Source: Pseudomonadota bacterium (GTDB taxonomy: Bacteria; Pseudomonadota; Gammaproteobacteria; Steroidobacterales; Steroidobacteraceae). From it: 8,238 nucleotides of DNA. The DNA lies in NCBI GenBank assembly GCA_021838065.1, contig JAKCEJ010000121.1, positions 1 to 8,238 on the forward strand, written 5' to 3'. The position numbers were made by a program, and so were the translations under genes. Below, one piece after another: positions 6,310-8,238 of this stretch; position 1 is the first letter of the stretch; each line of letters starts with the position of its first letter. The notes beneath the pieces were generated by a model. That model searched no databases, was not told the origin of the DNA, and was given only the letters and a program-made list of their open reading frames with translations.

Positions 6310-7644
6310 CTAGGGACGTGCGTCCTTCCGTGTCTCGCGCTGCGGAAAATCGAGACAAAGGGTCGAGCGGATCCGGTCCCGGTGGGAGGGAAACACCCCG
6401 GCGCGTTCGGCATATTCAGGCCAGCGCGTTACCGCAGTGCGCACCTCATCGAGAATCGCCTCGGACCGACCGCGCTTCAGTCCCGCGGTTGCGGCGCACG
6501 CGCGGAAGTCCTCGAGCGTGAACCCCTCCTGCTTGCCGTTCACCGTCATCTGGTGAGACCGGGTCCAGCGGCCTTGCGGGTTGTAGGCGTAGGTGACGTC
6601 GAAGGCGGGCGCCAGCGACCACTCGCCCCGCAGGTTCATGAGGAATGCGATGTTCTTGACGTGGTCGTCCTGGTTGCGGGCGACGACGTTGAAGATCATG
6701 CGGCGGAACTGCTGCTCGAGGGCATTCATCGGGAGCTTCAGCCGCCGCATCGCGGCGAAGGCCTGCTCGTAGGAGTGCGCTCCAGCGGCATTGAAGTCGA
6801 GGTGCGCGAGCGCGGCGAGCGATTGCATGTGCAATTTCCCGCCATCGGCGGTGCGCTCGAAGCGCCGGGTCATGAAGTGCCGCCGGCCGCCTTCCTCGAG
6901 GAGTCGGCACTCGGTCATCTCGATACCGGCGGCCGCGGCCATCATCGAGTATGCGTACTCGATGACGGTATATCCCTTGGGATCCTCCAGCTCCTTGTCC
7001 TGGTTGCCGCTCACGCCGTCGAACTTCAGCAGCCAGTACTGGAAGCCCGCAGGGGCCGTTACCTGGCCCGAGCGGACCTCATTCGTCTCGGGGTTCCAGG
7101 CGATGATGGCCTTGGCGCGCGCCCCGCCGGCGGAAGTGCCGACACGGAGGATGTCCTGCAGTGCCGCATCGCGATGCTCATAAGAAAGAGATTCGTGCAG
7201 CCCCTCGCGGCGCGTGAGGATGTCCGATGCCAGCGCAGTGAGCGCATCGACCCGGATCTTTGTCGACTGCCGGGGACGCGGCCCCGTGGCGGGCGCGAAT
7301 TCGAGGGCGCCCATGCCGCGCGCGCCGATGTAGCAGAGCCGCTCGACGGGATTGAAGCTCTCGGGCGTGCGGCCTTGCATGGCGAGCCAGGCGTCGATGA
7401 GCGCATTGCCGAACCGGTCGGGCAGGGAGTCGGCGAGCAACCCCGGCAAGCCGTGGAAAGACATCCGCGGCAGCGCGGGAAAAGTGCAGATGCGCGATGA
7501 AAGCGGCATGGCGATCGGCGAGACCTCGATGCCGCTGGCCGCGAATTGAGGATCGTACTGGAAGGCCGCGACATCGCTCCCATCGTCCAGGGAAACCGCC
7601 GCGATGCGCCGCCCCCAGAGTCTCACCTCGGCAATCGTGGCCAT
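6310..7644 (-). CDS. hipA: HipA-family serine/threonine kinase toxin
   Basis: Type II toxin of the HipBA system (444 residues). Family members phosphorylate a translation component (glutamate-tRNA synthetase in E. coli), inducing growth arrest and persistence. The N-subdomain holds FHGLPGLLADSLPDRFGN (63-80). The kinase core has the Ser loop VGTSAGGARAK (168-178, S171 being the likely autophosphorylation site), ATP-contact Lys in YWLLKFDG (K207), the catalytic loop FNVVARNQDDHVKN (D326, N331), and the metal-binding APAFDV (D349). All key residues are intact and the length is normal, so the kinase should be active. ATG 7644 lies 10 bases past the hipB stop, and its Shine-Dalgarno AAGG overlaps that stop codon, suggesting coupled translation. 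The gene converges on iorB with a 32-base gap and no clear terminator. Its target in this organism is not known. Confidence 0.94.
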   Translation of the reverse strand: MATIAEVRLWGRRIAAVSLDDGSDVAAFQYDPQFAASGIEVSPIAMPLSSRICTFPALPRMSFHGLPGLLADSLPDRFGNALIDAWLAMQGRTPESFNPVERLCYIGARGMGALEFAPATGPRPRQSTKIRVDALTALASDILTRREGLHESLSYEHRDAALQDILRVGTSAGGARAKAIIAWNPETNEVRSGQVTAPAGFQYWLLKFDGVSGNQDKELEDPKGYTVIEYAYSMMAAAAGIEMTECRLLEEGGRRHFMTRRFERTADGGKLHMQSLAALAHLDFNAAGAHSYEQAFAAMRRLKLPMNALEQQFRRMIFNVVARNQDDHVKNIAFLMNLRGEWSLAPAFDVTYAYNPQGRWTRSHQMTVNGKQEGFTLEDFRACAATAGLKRGRSEAILDEVRTAVTRWPEYAERAGVFPSHRDRIRSTLCLDFPQRETRKDARP

Positions 7645-7654
7645 GGCTCACACC

Positions 7655-8086
7655 TTACTTCTTGGCGGAGCGTGGGCTGTTGCTCACCGGGGGCGTCGTC
7701 GCCGGCTGCGTGCCCCACGTCCAAGCCTTGGTCGGCGCGCCCTCTTGTGGGCGGCCAGAGCGCTCATTGGGCTTGCGCCCGCGACGAGGACGGAACGCTC
7801 GCTGGCGCTGCTTGCCGCGCAGCTTGAGCTGCTCGATCGGGCTCGGAGGCAGCTCCGGAAGCAGCCTCTCGAGACTCTCCAAGCTGTTCAGTATCCGCAG
7901 TACCCGGATGAGGGTCACGAGCTCGGTGCCGCGGCCCGCCTCTAGACGCTCTAGGGTGCGCTTGCCGATGCCGGCACGCTCGGCCAGCTCAGCCTGGGTC
8001 AGGCCCGCCTCGATCCGGTGTCGTTCGACCCGCTTGCCCAGGATTGCCAGGATGGCAGTGTCCGTCATCCCAGACTCGATGTTCAT
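7655..8086 (-). CDS. hipB: HipB-like Xre-family antitoxin
   Basis: DNA-binding antitoxin (143 residues) paired with HipA. It would neutralise the kinase and repress its own operon. An Xre/Cro helix-turn-helix spans about residues 17-70: GKRVERHRIEAGLTQAELAE, then RAGIGKRTLERLEAG (recognition helix) and TLIRVLRILNSLESLERLLP. The tail from about residue 80 (PPSPIEQLKLRGKQRQR, RPRRGRK, KAWTWGTQ) is long, strongly basic and probably disordered. E. coli HipB is far shorter (about 88 residues), though related Xre antitoxins with a Trp-rich end are common. ATG 8086 is chosen because it allows a 5' leader of about 50 bases from the predicted promoter. ATG 8068 is an alternative, and neither has a strong Shine-Dalgarno. 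Confidence 0.9.
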   Translation of the reverse strand: MNIESGMTDTAILAILGKRVERHRIEAGLTQAELAERAGIGKRTLERLEAGRGTELVTLIRVLRILNSLESLERLLPELPPSPIEQLKLRGKQRQRAFRPRRGRKPNERSGRPQEGAPTKAWTWGTQPATTPPVSNSPRSAKK

Positions 8087-8129
8087 AGGTCGTTGCTTCT
8101 ACCGAATTATGGGTTTCTCTAGCGTCTAT

Positions 8130-8147
8130 TTCGCCAAATAAGGCGAA
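8130..8147. promoter_or_regulatory. Inverted repeat over hipBA -10, candidate HipB operator
   Basis: TTCGCC (8130-8135) and GGCGAA (8142-8147) are perfect inverted arms with a 6-base AT spacer. The dyad covers the 3' edge of the -10 box and the predicted transcription start. HipB-type repressors bind dyads in this position (E. coli TATCC-N8-GGATA). The sequence differs but the geometry is similar. The role is inferred. Confidence 0.5.
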
Positions 8148-8174
8148 TATACTCTTGTAATCTAAAATGTGCAA
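8146..8174 (-). promoter_or_regulatory. Sigma70 promoter of hipBA
   Basis: On the minus strand TTGCAC (8174-8169) and TATATT (8151-8146) are separated by exactly 17 bases in AT-rich DNA. This is the best promoter match in the window. Transcription would begin near 8139, about 50 bases before the hipB ATG. An inverted repeat overlaps the -10 box and start site, as expected for an autoregulated toxin-antitoxin operon. Confidence 0.65.
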
Positions 8175-8175
8175 T

Positions 8176-8230
8176 TCGTCGTTTATGACGGTTTACGATT
8201 CTAATATAGTTATACTCGTCAACTATGACG
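8176..8230. repeat. Two 15-bp TCGTCNNNTATGACG sites 40 bp apart
   Basis: TCGTCgttTATGACG (8176-8190) and TCGTCaacTATGACG (8216-8230) share all 12 positions outside the central three bases. Each contains the palindrome CGTC-N6-GACG. They lie just upstream of the hipBA -35 box with exactly 40 bp between equivalent bases. They could be binding sites for HipB, for another regulator of hipBA, or for a divergent gene beyond the window. ATAGTT/AACTAT (8206-8211 and 8221-8226) is a further inverted pair around the second site. Confidence 0.55.
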
Positions 8231-8238
8231 ATAACAGG

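Noticed and set aside
6314..6325. GGACG-tg-CGTCC hairpin at the hipA 3' end as a terminator
   Set aside because: The loop is too tight or the stem only four pairs, with no T-run on either strand, and it lies inside hipA coding sequence.
6382..7500. 372-codon plus-strand frame opposite hipA
   Set aside because: hipA has all its kinase motifs on the minus strand; the opposite frame has no family resemblance.
8206..8222. TTGACG on the minus strand as a hipBA -35 box
   Set aside because: The nearest TATA-like hexamer is only about 8 bases away. TTGCAC with a 17-base spacer to TATATT is a much better fit.

Overview
The window is high-GC proteobacterial DNA with long spurious reading frames on every strand. 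The BlaI/M56 pair, with its M56 C-terminal extension, resembles those I associate with Xanthomonadales- and Nevskiales-type Gammaproteobacteria, as does the IorAB plus XdhC set. That placement is inference from family resemblance only. Only the last ~150 bases differ in composition: about 38% G+C by hand count.

Layout: (1) 17-1075, minus strand, an XdhC-family molybdenum-cofactor maturation protein. (2) 1076-1257, an intergenic region holding a BlaI-type operator candidate beside the blaI start. (3) 1258-3227, plus strand, a blaI-blaR1-like pair in ATGA overlap. Both genes are broken: blaI by one missing base in a G-run, the M56 gene by four in-frame stops, an apparent internal shortening and a one-base frameshift. 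The 3' half of the M56 gene is still a clean frame with its own ribosome-binding site and signal-peptide-like start. (4) 3228-3530, a gene-free gap with two long inverted repeats and a possible promoter. (5) 3531-6277, plus strand, two overlapping genes for a molybdenum hydroxylase of the isoquinoline 1-oxidoreductase (IorAB) type: a small [2Fe-2S] subunit and a large Tat-exported molybdopterin subunit. (6) 6310-8086, minus strand, a hipB-hipA toxin-antitoxin operon convergent with iorB. (7) 8087-8238, the AT-rich hipBA control region with a good sigma70 promoter, an inverted repeat on the -10 and two near-identical 15-bp palindromic sites exactly 40 bp apart.

How it fits together: XdhC proteins prepare sulfurated Mo cofactor for enzymes of the IorB class, so xdhC and iorAB are probably functional partners although they lie on opposite strands with the dead pair between them. 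There is no FAD (CoxM-type) subunit and no cytochrome c domain in the window, so the electron acceptor must be encoded elsewhere. HipA keeps all its kinase motifs and HipB its helix-turn-helix, so that operon looks functional. I see no RNA gene, CRISPR array, insertion sequence or convincing new multi-gene system. The most unusual items are the decaying blaI/M56 locus with its retained control site and reading-frame remnant, and the paired sites upstream of hipBA.
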